Assembly: GCF_001417775.1 (NCBI RefSeq)
Contig: NZ_BBZJ01000035.1
Coordinates: 1-64,000, forward strand
Length of the DNA: 64,000 nucleotides
Direction: 5' to 3'
From: Streptomyces sp. TP-A0356
GTDB lineage: Bacteria; Actinomycetota; Actinomycetes; Streptomycetales; Streptomycetaceae
Positions 17,494-25,079 of this stretch are shown here, in pieces. Both the position numbers and the translations under genes were made by a program. Every line of letters starts with the position of its first letter. Position 1 is the first letter of the stretch. The notes below the pieces were generated by a model. That model made no database searches and was not told the DNA's origin. It worked only from the letters and a program-made list of their open reading frames with translations.

Positions 17494-17919
17494 ATGACAC
17501 CGGAACAGACCGTGCAGGCGTTCCTCACCGCGTTCCAGCTCGGTGACGTGAAGACCGCGATGTCCGTAGTGGACGGTTCGGTACAGGCCGACGTGTTCCC
17601 GCTCGGCGTGCGGGCCGGCGGGTTCGACGACCTGCGCGGCCTCCTCGACGAGGTCGTGACCGCGTTCCCCGACCTGCGCGTGACCGTGCTCAACGTCATC
17701 CCGACGGGCTCCGTGGTCACCGTCGAGCTCAAGGTCGAGGGGACCCAGGCCCGCGACTACCTCGGGGTGGTCAACCAGGAGAAGCACCTCGACCTCGACC
17801 AGGCGTGGCGGTTCACCGTCGCCGCCGGGCTGATCACAGCGGTCGGCGTGTACTGGTGCCAGGGCCAGCTCTACCGGCGTCTCGCCGTCAAACGGGTCGA
17901 CCAGATCGCGATCGTGTGA
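17494..17919 (+). CDS. SnoaL-like protein (NTF2 fold)
   Basis: 141 residues; ATG 17494 is used (GGAAGAG 7 bases upstream), with GTG 17488 possible. The pattern fits the SnoaL/NTF2-like family: an N-terminal helix (VQAFLTAFQLGDVKTAM), the FPLGVRAGG turn, a PDLRVTV strand and a WRF strand. Members bind small hydrophobic molecules or catalyse isomerisation and cyclisation. It is the second gene of the operon and is followed after 8 bp by another SnoaL-like gene. Confidence 0.8.
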   Translation: MTPEQTVQAFLTAFQLGDVKTAMSVVDGSVQADVFPLGVRAGGFDDLRGLLDEVVTAFPDLRVTVLNVIPTGSVVTVELKVEGTQARDYLGVVNQEKHLDLDQAWRFTVAAGLITAVGVYWCQGQLYRRLAVKRVDQIAIV

Positions 17920-17927
17920 GGACGAAG

Positions 17928-18401
17928 ATGACAACCACGGACATGACGAGTCGGGGTCGAACCGCCGCCCAGGTCGTCGCCGACTTCTTCGACGCCTACC
18001 GGCGCCACGACGTCGAGGCGATGGTCGAGAAGTGCACGGACAACGCCGACTTCTCCTACGTCCCCTTCGAACTGTGGGGAAAGCAGCGCGTGCTGCGCGG
18101 GGACGGGAAGGTGCGGACGATCGGCAAGGTCATCTGGACCGGGCTGATCAACTCCTTCCCCGACCTGTTCAACGAGGTGCACACCGTCGATGCGAACGAA
18201 CACGGTGACGTCGTGGTGACCTGCGACATCGGGGGCACGCAGCAGATCGCGTGGGCGCTGGCCGCCCCGCAGGGCAAGAAGTTCCGCGAACCCCACCTGT
18301 TCCTCTTCCACGTCGACGAGTCGGGACTCATCGACAAGGTGAAGGCCTACTGGAACAACGCCGGCATCAACACCCAGCTCGGGCATCTCGAAGTCGACTG
18401 A
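17928..18401 (+). CDS. SnoaL-like protein (NTF2 fold), second copy
   Basis: 157 residues from ATG 17928. The N-terminal VVADFFDAYRRHDVEAMVEKC helix, the central SFPDLFNEVHTV strand and the C-terminal ESGLIDKVKAYWNN strand are typical of SnoaL-like polyketide-cyclase-fold proteins. It directly precedes the hydroxylase alpha gene (22 bp gap), so it is co-expressed with the monooxygenase. Two NTF2-fold proteins in one catabolic operon suggest hydrolysis or isomerisation of an epoxide-like product, but no catalytic residues can be assigned. Confidence 0.82.
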   Translation: MTTTDMTSRGRTAAQVVADFFDAYRRHDVEAMVEKCTDNADFSYVPFELWGKQRVLRGDGKVRTIGKVIWTGLINSFPDLFNEVHTVDANEHGDVVVTCDIGGTQQIAWALAAPQGKKFREPHLFLFHVDESGLIDKVKAYWNNAGINTQLGHLEVD

Positions 18402-18423
18402 GGAAGGAACCGAGGGACATCAG

Positions 18424-19956
18424 ATGAGCCTGCTGAGGCGAGAAGAGTGGCAGCACTTCGTCCGCGACGTCGACTGGACCTTCTCCTACGTCGACGACGA
18501 GGCGGTGTATCCGGAATGGCACAGCGGCACCGGAAAGGTGCCGCGGGAGGCCTGGCTGAAGTGGGAGGAGGACTACAAGGTCACCTACCCCGAGTACGTG
18601 GCGACCCAGCGTGAGAAGGAGTCCGCGGCCTACGCGGTGAAGGCGGCGCTGCAGCGGTCCAGTTCGTTCGACACCCTCGACGAGGGCTGGAAGTCCTCCA
18701 CCAAGATGCACTTCGGCGGGGTCGCCCTCGTCGAGTACGCCGCGGTGCTGGGAGAGCTGAAGATGGCCCGCTTCGGGCTCAACGGCGCCTGGCGGAACAT
18801 GGCCACCTTCGGTCAACTGGACGAACTGCGGCACTCGCAGATCACCACGTTCTTCGGCCACGAGTTCATCGGCAAGGACCCGCAGTACGACTGGACGCAG
18901 AAGACGTTCCACACCAACTGCTGGGTGCCGATCTCGCTGCGGAACCTGTTCGACGGCATGATGATCGCCCCGAACGTCGTCGACCTGGCGATCGAGCTGC
19001 CGTTCACCTTCGAAACCGGCTTCACCAACCTCCAGTTCGTCGCCCTGTCGGCGGACGCGCTGCAGTCCGGCGATGTCAACTTCGCGAACATGATCTCGTC
19101 GATCCAGACCGACGAGGCACGCCACTCCCAGCAGGGCGGCCCGACGCTGGAGATCCTGGTCGAGCACGACCCGGTGCGCGCCCAGTGGGTCATCGAGAAG
19201 AGCTTCTGGGGCTCCGCCCGCGCGTTCGCCGCGCTCACCGGCCCGGCCATGGACTACTACACCCCGCTGGAACACCGTAAGCAGTCCTACCGGGAGTTCA
19301 TGGAAGAGTGGATCATCGACCAGTACATCCGGACCATCCAGGACTACGGACTGAAGAAGCCCTGGTTCTGGGACGAGTTCATGCGCGGCCTCGACACCTG
19401 GCACCACTCGCTGCACATGGGCCTGTGGTTCTGGCGGCCGACCGTCTGGTGGCGGCCGAAGGCCGGGGTGAGCAAGGACGAGCGTGAGTGGCTGCGTGAG
19501 AAGTACCCGAACTGGGAGGGCGTCTACGGCGACAAGTGGGACGTCATCATCGACAACATCAACGCCAACAACGTCGAGGCGACGCTGCCGGAGACCCTGC
19601 CCTGGCTGTGCAGCATGTGCCACCTGCCGGCCTGCAACCCGACGCAGTCCCGCGACGGCAGCTGGCGCGTACGTGACTGGTCGCTGAAGTACGACGGCAG
19701 GACCTACCACTTCTGCACCAACGCCTGTCGGCAGATCTGGTGGAAGGACCGCGACAACGTCAATCACGAGACGGTGATCGACCGGTTCCTGGCCGGCCAG
19801 ATCCAGCCCATGGACGTCGGCGGCATTCTCGGCTACATGGGCCTGACCCCGGACGTGATGGGCGACGACCCGGACTACGCCGCCTGGACCAAGGACTACG
19901 TAGGCCGGTCCGCGACCGGTCTGGCCCTGGCCTCGGCCGAGAGCGAGGAGTCATGA
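18424..19956 (+). CDS. Soluble diiron monooxygenase, hydroxylase alpha subunit (TmoA/IsoA-like)
   Basis: 510 residues, collinear with toluene-4-monooxygenase TmoA. All six diiron ligands occupy TmoA positions: Glu104, Glu134, His137, Glu197, Glu231 and His234; Thr201 of the proton pathway is kept. Pocket positions are Val100, Val103, Ala107, Phe176, Phe196 and Phe205; T4MO has Ile100 and Gly103, so the pocket entrance is bulkier. The C-terminal part has a cysteine set (396, 399, 404, 431, 435) in CSMCHLPAC and FCTNAC, recalling the zinc site of phenol hydroxylase and missing from TmoA. It inserts one oxygen of O2 into a hydrocarbon using electrons from the Rieske protein. The stop overlaps the next gene. 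Confidence 0.96.
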   Translation: MSLLRREEWQHFVRDVDWTFSYVDDEAVYPEWHSGTGKVPREAWLKWEEDYKVTYPEYVATQREKESAAYAVKAALQRSSSFDTLDEGWKSSTKMHFGGVALVEYAAVLGELKMARFGLNGAWRNMATFGQLDELRHSQITTFFGHEFIGKDPQYDWTQKTFHTNCWVPISLRNLFDGMMIAPNVVDLAIELPFTFETGFTNLQFVALSADALQSGDVNFANMISSIQTDEARHSQQGGPTLEILVEHDPVRAQWVIEKSFWGSARAFAALTGPAMDYYTPLEHRKQSYREFMEEWIIDQYIRTIQDYGLKKPWFWDEFMRGLDTWHHSLHMGLWFWRPTVWWRPKAGVSKDEREWLREKYPNWEGVYGDKWDVIIDNINANNVEATLPETLPWLCSMCHLPACNPTQSRDGSWRVRDWSLKYDGRTYHFCTNACRQIWWKDRDNVNHETVIDRFLAGQIQPMDVGGILGYMGLTPDVMGDDPDYAAWTKDYVGRSATGLALASAESEES

Positions 19957-20261
19957 CCGACAACGCCACCGCCGAACGCGACCTGCGGGACCAGCCACCG
20001 CAGCTGGTGCCGCTCAACGCGATCTTCGCCACCGACTTCGTCCAGATCCTGGTGCCGGTCACCACCGCGAACACCGTCCGCGAGGTCGCCGCGGCGGTCG
20101 CGTACCACGTCGAGGGCAAGCGGGTGCGGGCCCTGCCGTACGAGAAGGTGGTCTTCCACCGCGGCCGGCGTCTGTCCCCGGAGATGACGGTGGCCGAGGC
20201 GGGAATCGAGCCGCACGACCACGTCCGCGTCGAGTACGACCTGCCGAAGGGAACGAAGTGA
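19953..20261 (+). CDS. Monooxygenase gamma subunit (TmoB-like)
   Basis: 102 residues, starting inside the alpha stop (ATGA). It has the small ubiquitin-like fold pattern of TmoB: PLNAIFATDFVQILVPV strand, then VAYHVEGKRV and HDHVRVEYD near the end. It is part of the (alpha-beta-gamma)2 hydroxylase. It is about 18 residues longer than TmoB because of its polar N-terminus. Confidence 0.88.
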   Translation: MTDNATAERDLRDQPPQLVPLNAIFATDFVQILVPVTTANTVREVAAAVAYHVEGKRVRALPYEKVVFHRGRRLSPEMTVAEAGIEPHDHVRVEYDLPKGTK

Positions 20262-20566
20262 AGAATCCTGTCGGCCCCATCCTGCGCATGGGGGACGAGA
20301 TCGACAAGGTCGTCGCTGCGATCGAGGACGACAACCCCGGAAAGGAGATCGAGGTCATCGACCGCGGCTCCTACGTCCGGGTGCAGGCGGAGGACCGCAT
20401 CACCCTCACCCAGGAGACCCTGCGCGCCTACCTGGGCGCCGACTACGCGATCCGCTCGCTCGAGGCGATCATGTCCTCGTTCAGCGGCCGGATCATCACC
20501 ACGAGCGACTCGATCACCTGGGAGAAGGTGTCCGCCCGCCGCGACGCCCTGGCGGGAAGGGAGTGA
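20258..20566 (+). CDS. Monooxygenase coupling/effector protein (TmoD/MmoB family)
   Basis: 102 residues from GTG 20258, overlapping the gamma stop (GTGA). It shows the MmoB/DmpM pattern: VGPILRMGDEIDKVVAAIEDDNPGKEIEVIDRG-type start, YVRVQAE and ITLTQETL strands, then the MSSFSGRI loop. The protein binds the hydroxylase and tunes O2 activation without carrying a cofactor. Here it precedes the beta and Rieske genes, unlike tmoABCDE. Confidence 0.92.
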   Translation: MKNPVGPILRMGDEIDKVVAAIEDDNPGKEIEVIDRGSYVRVQAEDRITLTQETLRAYLGADYAIRSLEAIMSSFSGRIITTSDSITWEKVSARRDALAGRE

Positions 20567-20570
20567 CCCG

Positions 20571-21596
20571 ATGACCGTTCCGGCGAAGAAGCCGCGTTCC
20601 CGCCGTACGTTCAGCGCCTTCGGTGACGTCCGGAGGATGCCGAGCGAGTACGAGGTGATGACCCACGCCCAGAACTGGACGACGCGGTCGAACCGGCTCG
20701 CCGCGTTCGAGCAGAACCCCTCGTCGCCAGCGAACCTGTGGTTCCTCACCTACCGCGAGAACTCGCCGCTCCAGGCCGAGGACTGGGAGCAGTTCCGCGA
20801 CCCGGACTCGCTGACCTATCGCGCCTACGTCTCGATGCAGGCCGACGCCGAGGCGAAGACCGGCGGCGTGCTCGAGGAGTACGCCGATGCGGAGGCGGAC
20901 CGCGCACTCTCACCCGGGCAACTGGCCCTGCTGGGTTCCCTGTACACCCCGTCCCGGTACCTGCTCCACGGCTGCCAGCAGATCGAGGCCTACATCGGGT
21001 ACATGGCGCCCACGTCCTACATCACGAACGCCGCCGGGTTCGCGGCCGCGGACTTCCTGCGGCGGGTCACGCTGACCGCGTACCGCACCAGGGAGTTGCA
21101 GCTCGCCCACCCGGACTCGGGGATCGGCGAGAGCGAGCGGCGGATCTGGGAGACCGACGAGAGCTGGCAACCGGCCCGCCGGGCGATCGAGAAGGCGCTG
21201 GTCGCCTATGACTGGGGCGAGGCGTTCACGGCGCTCAACCTGGTCATCGCGCCCACCCTGGACGACGTGCTGACCCGCCAGTTCCGGGAGGTCTCCCGTG
21301 ACAACGGCGACCAACTGTCGTGGTTGCTGGCCTCGTTCCTGCAGGCGGACAGCGACCGGCGCAACCGGTGGAGCGCCGCACTGGTGTCGTTCTGCCTGGG
21401 GCAGCAGCCCGGCAACGAGGAAGCGCTGCGGCGCTGGATTCGGCGCTGGACCCCGATCGCCGACGAAGCCGCCGCGGGGCTGGGCGGGCTCCTGGGGTCC
21501 CGGCCCGAGCGCGGTCGCGACGCCGGCCAGGTGGCCGCCGGTGCCCGGGCCGCACGCGAGGCCTTCCACGCCAGGGTGTTCGAGGGATTGCGATGA
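20571..21596 (+). CDS. Monooxygenase hydroxylase beta subunit (TmoE-like)
   Basis: 341 residues. It starts with RRTFSAFGDVRRMPSEYEV, the usual opening of beta subunits, and is an all-helical ferritin-like domain lacking the diiron ligands. WFLTYRENSPLQAEDWEQFRDPDSLTYR-type sequence follows, where TmoE contacts alpha. It forms the core dimer interface of the hydroxylase. The start is 4 bp after the coupling gene and the stop overlaps the Rieske gene (ATGA). Confidence 0.95.
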   Translation: MTVPAKKPRSRRTFSAFGDVRRMPSEYEVMTHAQNWTTRSNRLAAFEQNPSSPANLWFLTYRENSPLQAEDWEQFRDPDSLTYRAYVSMQADAEAKTGGVLEEYADAEADRALSPGQLALLGSLYTPSRYLLHGCQQIEAYIGYMAPTSYITNAAGFAAADFLRRVTLTAYRTRELQLAHPDSGIGESERRIWETDESWQPARRAIEKALVAYDWGEAFTALNLVIAPTLDDVLTRQFREVSRDNGDQLSWLLASFLQADSDRRNRWSAALVSFCLGQQPGNEEALRRWIRRWTPIADEAAAGLGGLLGSRPERGRDAGQVAAGARAAREAFHARVFEGLR

Positions 21597-21919
21597 GCAG
21601 CGCGATGACCGGTCAGTGGCAGGAGGCCATGGCGCTCGAGGACCTCTGGGAAGGCGAGAAGGAGCCCGTCGAGATCGGCGGCAAGAAGATCCTGTTGGTC
21701 AACGTGGACGGTGAGATCCGCGCCTATGAGAACAAGTGTCCGCACCAGGCGTGGGCGCTCGACGAAGCCGACTTCGACGGACGGGAGATCACCTGCATGC
21801 GCCACATGTGGGTCTTCGACGCCCGCGACGGCCGGGGCGTCAATCCGGACAACTGCCGGCTGACCGCTTACCCGTGCCGGGTGAACGAGGACGGCATGAT
21901 CCTGGTGGACGTCGGATGA
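21593..21919 (+). CDS. Rieske-type ferredoxin (TmoC-like)
   Basis: 108 residues. The Rieske [2Fe-2S] ligands are complete: Cys49-x-His51 (KCPHQA) and Cys68-x2-His71 (CMRHMW). It carries electrons from the reductase to the hydroxylase. It overlaps the genes on both sides by 4 bp, so it is made in step with them. The length matches TmoC. Confidence 0.95.
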   Translation: MSSAMTGQWQEAMALEDLWEGEKEPVEIGGKKILLVNVDGEIRAYENKCPHQAWALDEADFDGREITCMRHMWVFDARDGRGVNPDNCRLTAYPCRVNEDGMILVDVG

Positions 21920-23157
21920 GCACGCGGCGCTACCTGCTCGTGGGAGGCGGCGTCGCCGCCGCGTCGGCCGCCTCCCATCTGCGCCGGCGCGGGTTCGACG
22001 GGCAGATCGTGCTGATCGGCGAAGAGCCGGACCCGCCGTACGAGCGGCCTTTGCTGTCGAAGGGGTTCCTCGCAGGGACCGCGGACTTCGGCGAGCTGCA
22101 GGCCCGCGAACCCGCGTGGTACGACGAGCAGGAGGTCGAGCTCCGGTTGGGCACCCGGGTCGCGTCGTTCGACCCGGGCGCGCGGTCGGTGACGCTGTCC
22201 ACCGGCGAGCGGCTGGGCTACGACGCGTTGGTGCTCGCCACTGGCCTGCGGCCACGGAAGCTGCCCGGATTCGACGGTGAACGCGTGCACCATCTGCGTA
22301 CCGTCGCGGACGCGAGGCGGCTGCATGCCGAACTCGTTTGCTCGCAGCGCCTCGTCGTCCTCGGCGCGGGCTTCGTGGGCTGCGAGGTCGCCGCCACCGC
22401 GGCCGGGCTCGGCAAGCATGTCACCGTGCTGGAGCCGGCCGGCACTCCGCTGGAGCGGGCTCTCGGTTCGGCGATCGGGACCGTTCTGACGGAGGTCCAC
22501 CGGGAGCACGGCGTGGACGTCCGCCCGGGCGAGTACGCCACCTCGCTCACGCCCACCCGGGACGGGCTCCTGCTGACGACCAACCTCGGCGAGCGGGTGG
22601 AATGCGATCTGGTGCTGGTGAGCGTGGGATCCGAGCCCAATGTGGAGCTCGCCGTGCGGGCCGGGCTCGCCACGGGCAACGGGATCGTGGTCGACGAATG
22701 CGGGCGGACCACGGCGCCCGGGGTGTACGCGGTCGGGGACGTCGCCGCCCAGTACCACCCGGTCTACCGCAGCCGGATCCGCGTCGAGCACCACGACAAC
22801 GCGCAGCGCCAGGGCGCGAACGTCGCCGCCACGCTCACCGGCGCGAGCGAGGGGCACGCCGACACCTACTGGTTCTGGTCCGACCAGTACGAGCACAGCC
22901 TGCAGGCGGCAGGCCGGCCGCAGGTTCTGGACGGCCTGGTGATCCGCGGCTCGCTGGCGGAGCGGAGCTTCTCCGCCTTCTCTTTGGCCGGCGACCGGAT
23001 CCGGGGCGTGATCTCGCTGAACCGGCCCGGCGACGTGCTGGCGGTGCGGCGCCTGCTGTTCGAGCCGCACCAGGTGAACGCCGAGCAGCTGCGGGACGAG
23101 TCGGTCCCGCTCAAGCGACTGGTGCCACGGACCCGCGGGGCGGCCGCCCGAGTCTGA
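21916..23157 (+). CDS. FAD-dependent ferredoxin reductase (putidaredoxin-reductase/BphA4 type)
   Basis: 413 residues. Two dinucleotide-binding motifs are clear: FAD near the start (LVGGGVAAASAA, 8-19) and NAD at about 150 (VVLGAGFVGCEVA), then the FAD motif GVYAVGDVA and a C-terminal dimerisation domain. It passes electrons from NAD(P)H to the Rieske protein. It lacks the plant-type [2Fe-2S] domain that TmoF carries, so the electron chain is of the dioxygenase or P450 kind. Confidence 0.95.
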   Translation: MSTRRYLLVGGGVAAASAASHLRRRGFDGQIVLIGEEPDPPYERPLLSKGFLAGTADFGELQAREPAWYDEQEVELRLGTRVASFDPGARSVTLSTGERLGYDALVLATGLRPRKLPGFDGERVHHLRTVADARRLHAELVCSQRLVVLGAGFVGCEVAATAAGLGKHVTVLEPAGTPLERALGSAIGTVLTEVHREHGVDVRPGEYATSLTPTRDGLLLTTNLGERVECDLVLVSVGSEPNVELAVRAGLATGNGIVVDECGRTTAPGVYAVGDVAAQYHPVYRSRIRVEHHDNAQRQGANVAATLTGASEGHADTYWFWSDQYEHSLQAAGRPQVLDGLVIRGSLAERSFSAFSLAGDRIRGVISLNRPGDVLAVRRLLFEPHQVNAEQLRDESVPLKRLVPRTRGAAARV

Positions 23158-23182
23158 TCCCACGACCGGAGAAGGAACCACC

Positions 23183-23929
23183 ATGACCACTGTCGGAGTG
23201 TTGACAGTCCACGAGCGGCAGGTCCGGGTCACCGTGGCCGACGCCCGCGCCGCGCTCGAATCGGTCAGCGGGCTGACGGCCGTCCGGGCCGTGGCGAAGC
23301 TGAGGCTCGGCCCCGGCCGGACCTGCGAACCGGTGGCACGCCTGATCGACAAGGCCCTCGCCCGGGCAGGGCGGGCCGGCCTCGGCGCCGAGCAGCTGGT
23401 CGTGCTCGGCGGCACCGTGGACACGGCCGAGGACATCGTCCGGGTCCGCCGCAAGGCACACGGCAAGGCCGACTGGATCAGCAGCCCCACCTCCGACGTG
23501 CGGATCGAGCTGCGGCCGGCAGGGCTGCACGGTCTTCCCGAGGAGGTCGCTGCGGAGCCGGCCCCGCGGGAGGAAACACCACCCGCCCCGCCGGCGGCCG
23601 GTCCGCCCGACATCCGTGCCGCCGCGGTCCGGAACGCCCTGTACGAGGTGATCGACCCGGACCTCGGTGTCAACATCGTGGATCTGGGCTTCGTCCGCGA
23701 CATCCAGGTTGCCGCCGACGGTGACGCGATCATCACGATGACCCTGACCTCGGCCGCCTGCCCGTTGACCCAGGTGATGCGGGACCAGATTCGCACGGTG
23801 CTCCTGGAGGAGTCCCGTCTCGTGCCGGACTTCCACATCGAGTGGTCCTGGCTGCCGGCGTGGCGGCCGGCCGACATCAGTGAAGACGGCCGCGATCAGC
23901 TTCGGGCCATCGGTTTCACCCACTTCTGA
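23183..23929 (+). CDS. Ribosomal uL22-like domain fused to DUF59/MIP18 domain
   Basis: 248 residues from ATG 23183 (GGAGAAGGAACC upstream). Residues about 10-112 align by eye along the whole of ribosomal protein uL22: an ..ADARAALESVSGL start, LIDKALARAGRAGL where uL22 has VLESAIANAEHN, QLVVLGGTVD where it has DLKVTKIFVDEG, and HGKADWISSPTSDVRIEL where it has KGRADRILKRTSHITVVV. A Pro/Ala/Glu linker (113-143) joins this to a DUF59 domain (146-230) with the conserved TSAACPLTQ cysteine (Cys193). DUF59 proteins (PaaD, SufT, MIP18) help insert iron-sulfur clusters or mature metalloenzymes. Being in the operon, it probably matures the diiron or Rieske component; what the uL22-like part binds is unknown. 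Confidence 0.85.
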   Translation: MTTVGVLTVHERQVRVTVADARAALESVSGLTAVRAVAKLRLGPGRTCEPVARLIDKALARAGRAGLGAEQLVVLGGTVDTAEDIVRVRRKAHGKADWISSPTSDVRIELRPAGLHGLPEEVAAEPAPREETPPAPPAAGPPDIRAAAVRNALYEVIDPDLGVNIVDLGFVRDIQVAADGDAIITMTLTSAACPLTQVMRDQIRTVLLEESRLVPDFHIEWSWLPAWRPADISEDGRDQLRAIGFTHF

Positions 23930-23946
23930 AGAGAAAGGACACAGCC

Positions 23947-24237
23947 ATGCCGCACGTGGTCATCGCGACCTGGAAGGCCAAGCCCGGCCGGGCCGCGCGC
24001 ATCCGGAAGATCCTGGAGACGGTGGCGCCGCTCAACCGCGCCGAGGAGAAGATGCTGCAGTTCGAGGCGCACGTGAGCGTCGAGGATCCGGACACCTTCG
24101 TGCTGTACGAGAAGTACACCGACGCGTCCGGTTACGAGGAGCACCGGGAGACGGAGACCTTCAAGTCCTACGTCCTCGGCGAGGCCCTGCCCGAGCTGGC
24201 GGAGCGCAGCGTCACCCGGTTCGAGGTGATCGGCTGA
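23947..24237 (+). CDS. ABM-fold protein (antibiotic biosynthesis monooxygenase-like)
   Basis: 96 residues from ATG 23947 (GAGAAAGGAC upstream). A ferredoxin-like dimeric alpha-beta barrel is indicated by HVVIATWKAKPGRAARIRKIL, the FVLYEKYTDASGYEEHRET segment and a final strand. Members are cofactor-free monooxygenases, quinone-forming enzymes or heme-binding proteins. It is the last gene of the monooxygenase operon, 17 bp after the uL22-DUF59 gene, and may act on a hydroxylated aromatic or quinone product. Confidence 0.85.
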   Translation: MPHVVIATWKAKPGRAARIRKILETVAPLNRAEEKMLQFEAHVSVEDPDTFVLYEKYTDASGYEEHRETETFKSYVLGEALPELAERSVTRFEVIG

Positions 24238-24328
24238 CCAGGGAGGTTGTCCCGGGGGCAGCGCACGCACTGCCCCCGGGGGTGCCTCTCGTGCCAGTGC
24301 CTGCACGGGTCGCAGCCTGTTGAACAGC

Positions 24329-24374
24329 GGGATCAGGGGCCGGCCGTCTCGTGTGACGGCCGGCCCCTGATCCC
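24329..24374. terminator. Perfect 20-bp hairpin terminator
   Basis: Arms 24329-24348 and 24355-24374 are exact complements with loop tcgtgt. It lies 92 bp after the ABM gene and is downstream of minus-strand genes as well, so it probably ends the monooxygenase operon and the wall-module transcript from the other side. Confidence 0.9.
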
Positions 24375-24665
24375 TTCCCCCGTTCGAAGCCCGTGCTCCC
24401 AGCAGCTGGGGCTGTCCGTGATCCGGATCTTGTCGACGGTTCCGGTGGTGCGCAGGTCGTTGCGGGCGTCCCCCGGGCGCAGACACGGCGTCCTGCCGTT
24501 GGTGAAGTGGAGGAGCGCCCCGTCGTCGTGGCGTGTGTTCCAGGCCCCGGTGGCGTTCTTGCCGGCCGTCAGGGCCTGCCAGCCGGAGGTGATGTCGACG
24601 AACAAGCCGGTGCGCTCGTAGCCGTTGAAGAAGCACACGGCCGGGTAGTGGCCCGCCGTCAGCAG
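24333..24665 (-). pseudogene. Possible frameshifted tail of the peptidoglycan-binding protein
   Basis: On the minus strand, directly after the stop of the 24659-25057 gene, a protein-like stretch continues in another frame: AGHYPAVCFFNGYERTG, then GWQALTAG..ATGAWNT and a Cys near the end (SPSC). Cys-x-F-x-N-G and the Trp/Gly pattern recall the peptidase inhibitor I36 / crystallin-like fold found in secreted Streptomyces proteins. One base change near 24662-24668 would join it to the upstream domain. It runs into the terminator, so its true end is unclear. Confidence 0.4.
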
Positions 24666-25057
24666 CGGGCGTGGTAGTAGAAGATGTCGTTGAGGCGGGC
24701 CCACGTCTTCGGGCCGATGATGCCGTCCTTGACCAGCCCGCACTTCATCTGGAACTCCTTCGTCGCGTTTTCCGTCGCACGGCCGAAGGCTCCGTCGACA
24801 GCGAGGCCGGCGTGGATGACACCGTTGAGTTCGCACTGCGCCTGTTTGACGATGGGGCCCGAACTCCCGTAGGAGATCGTCGGCCGGTCACCGTAGAAGT
24901 AGTCGCACACGACTTCGGAACGGGTCTGTGCCACGGCGTGGCCGGTGGCCCTCGCCGGGGCGGCGGACGCGCCGCCGGCCGTGGACAGGAGTACGCAGAC
25001 GAGGGCGAGGCCGACGGCGGCGGAGCTGGCCTTCGAGTGGTTGGTGATCACGTTCAT
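24659..25057 (-). CDS. Secreted peptidoglycan-binding domain protein
   Basis: 132 residues from ATG 25057 with GAGGAG upstream. The signal peptide (to about residue 33, ending ASA) predicts export. A PG_binding_1 domain spans 65-125, with the LAVDGAFGRATENATKEFQ and GIIGPKTWARL repeat units. The protein stops soon after the domain; coding-like sequence then continues in another frame, so this may be a truncated form of a longer protein. It lies 22 bp downstream of the L,D-transpeptidase-like gene on the same strand, and both may modify the cell wall. Confidence 0.82.
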   Translation of the reverse strand: MNVITNHSKASSAAVGLALVCVLLSTAGGASAAPARATGHAVAQTRSEVVCDYFYGDRPTISYGSSGPIVKQAQCELNGVIHAGLAVDGAFGRATENATKEFQMKCGLVKDGIIGPKTWARLNDIFYYHARC

Positions 25058-25079
25058 GTGCTCCTCGGGGACGAGTGAG

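Noticed and set aside
24238..24330. Extra gene after the ABM gene
   Set aside because: The region is just the gap before the hairpin terminator.
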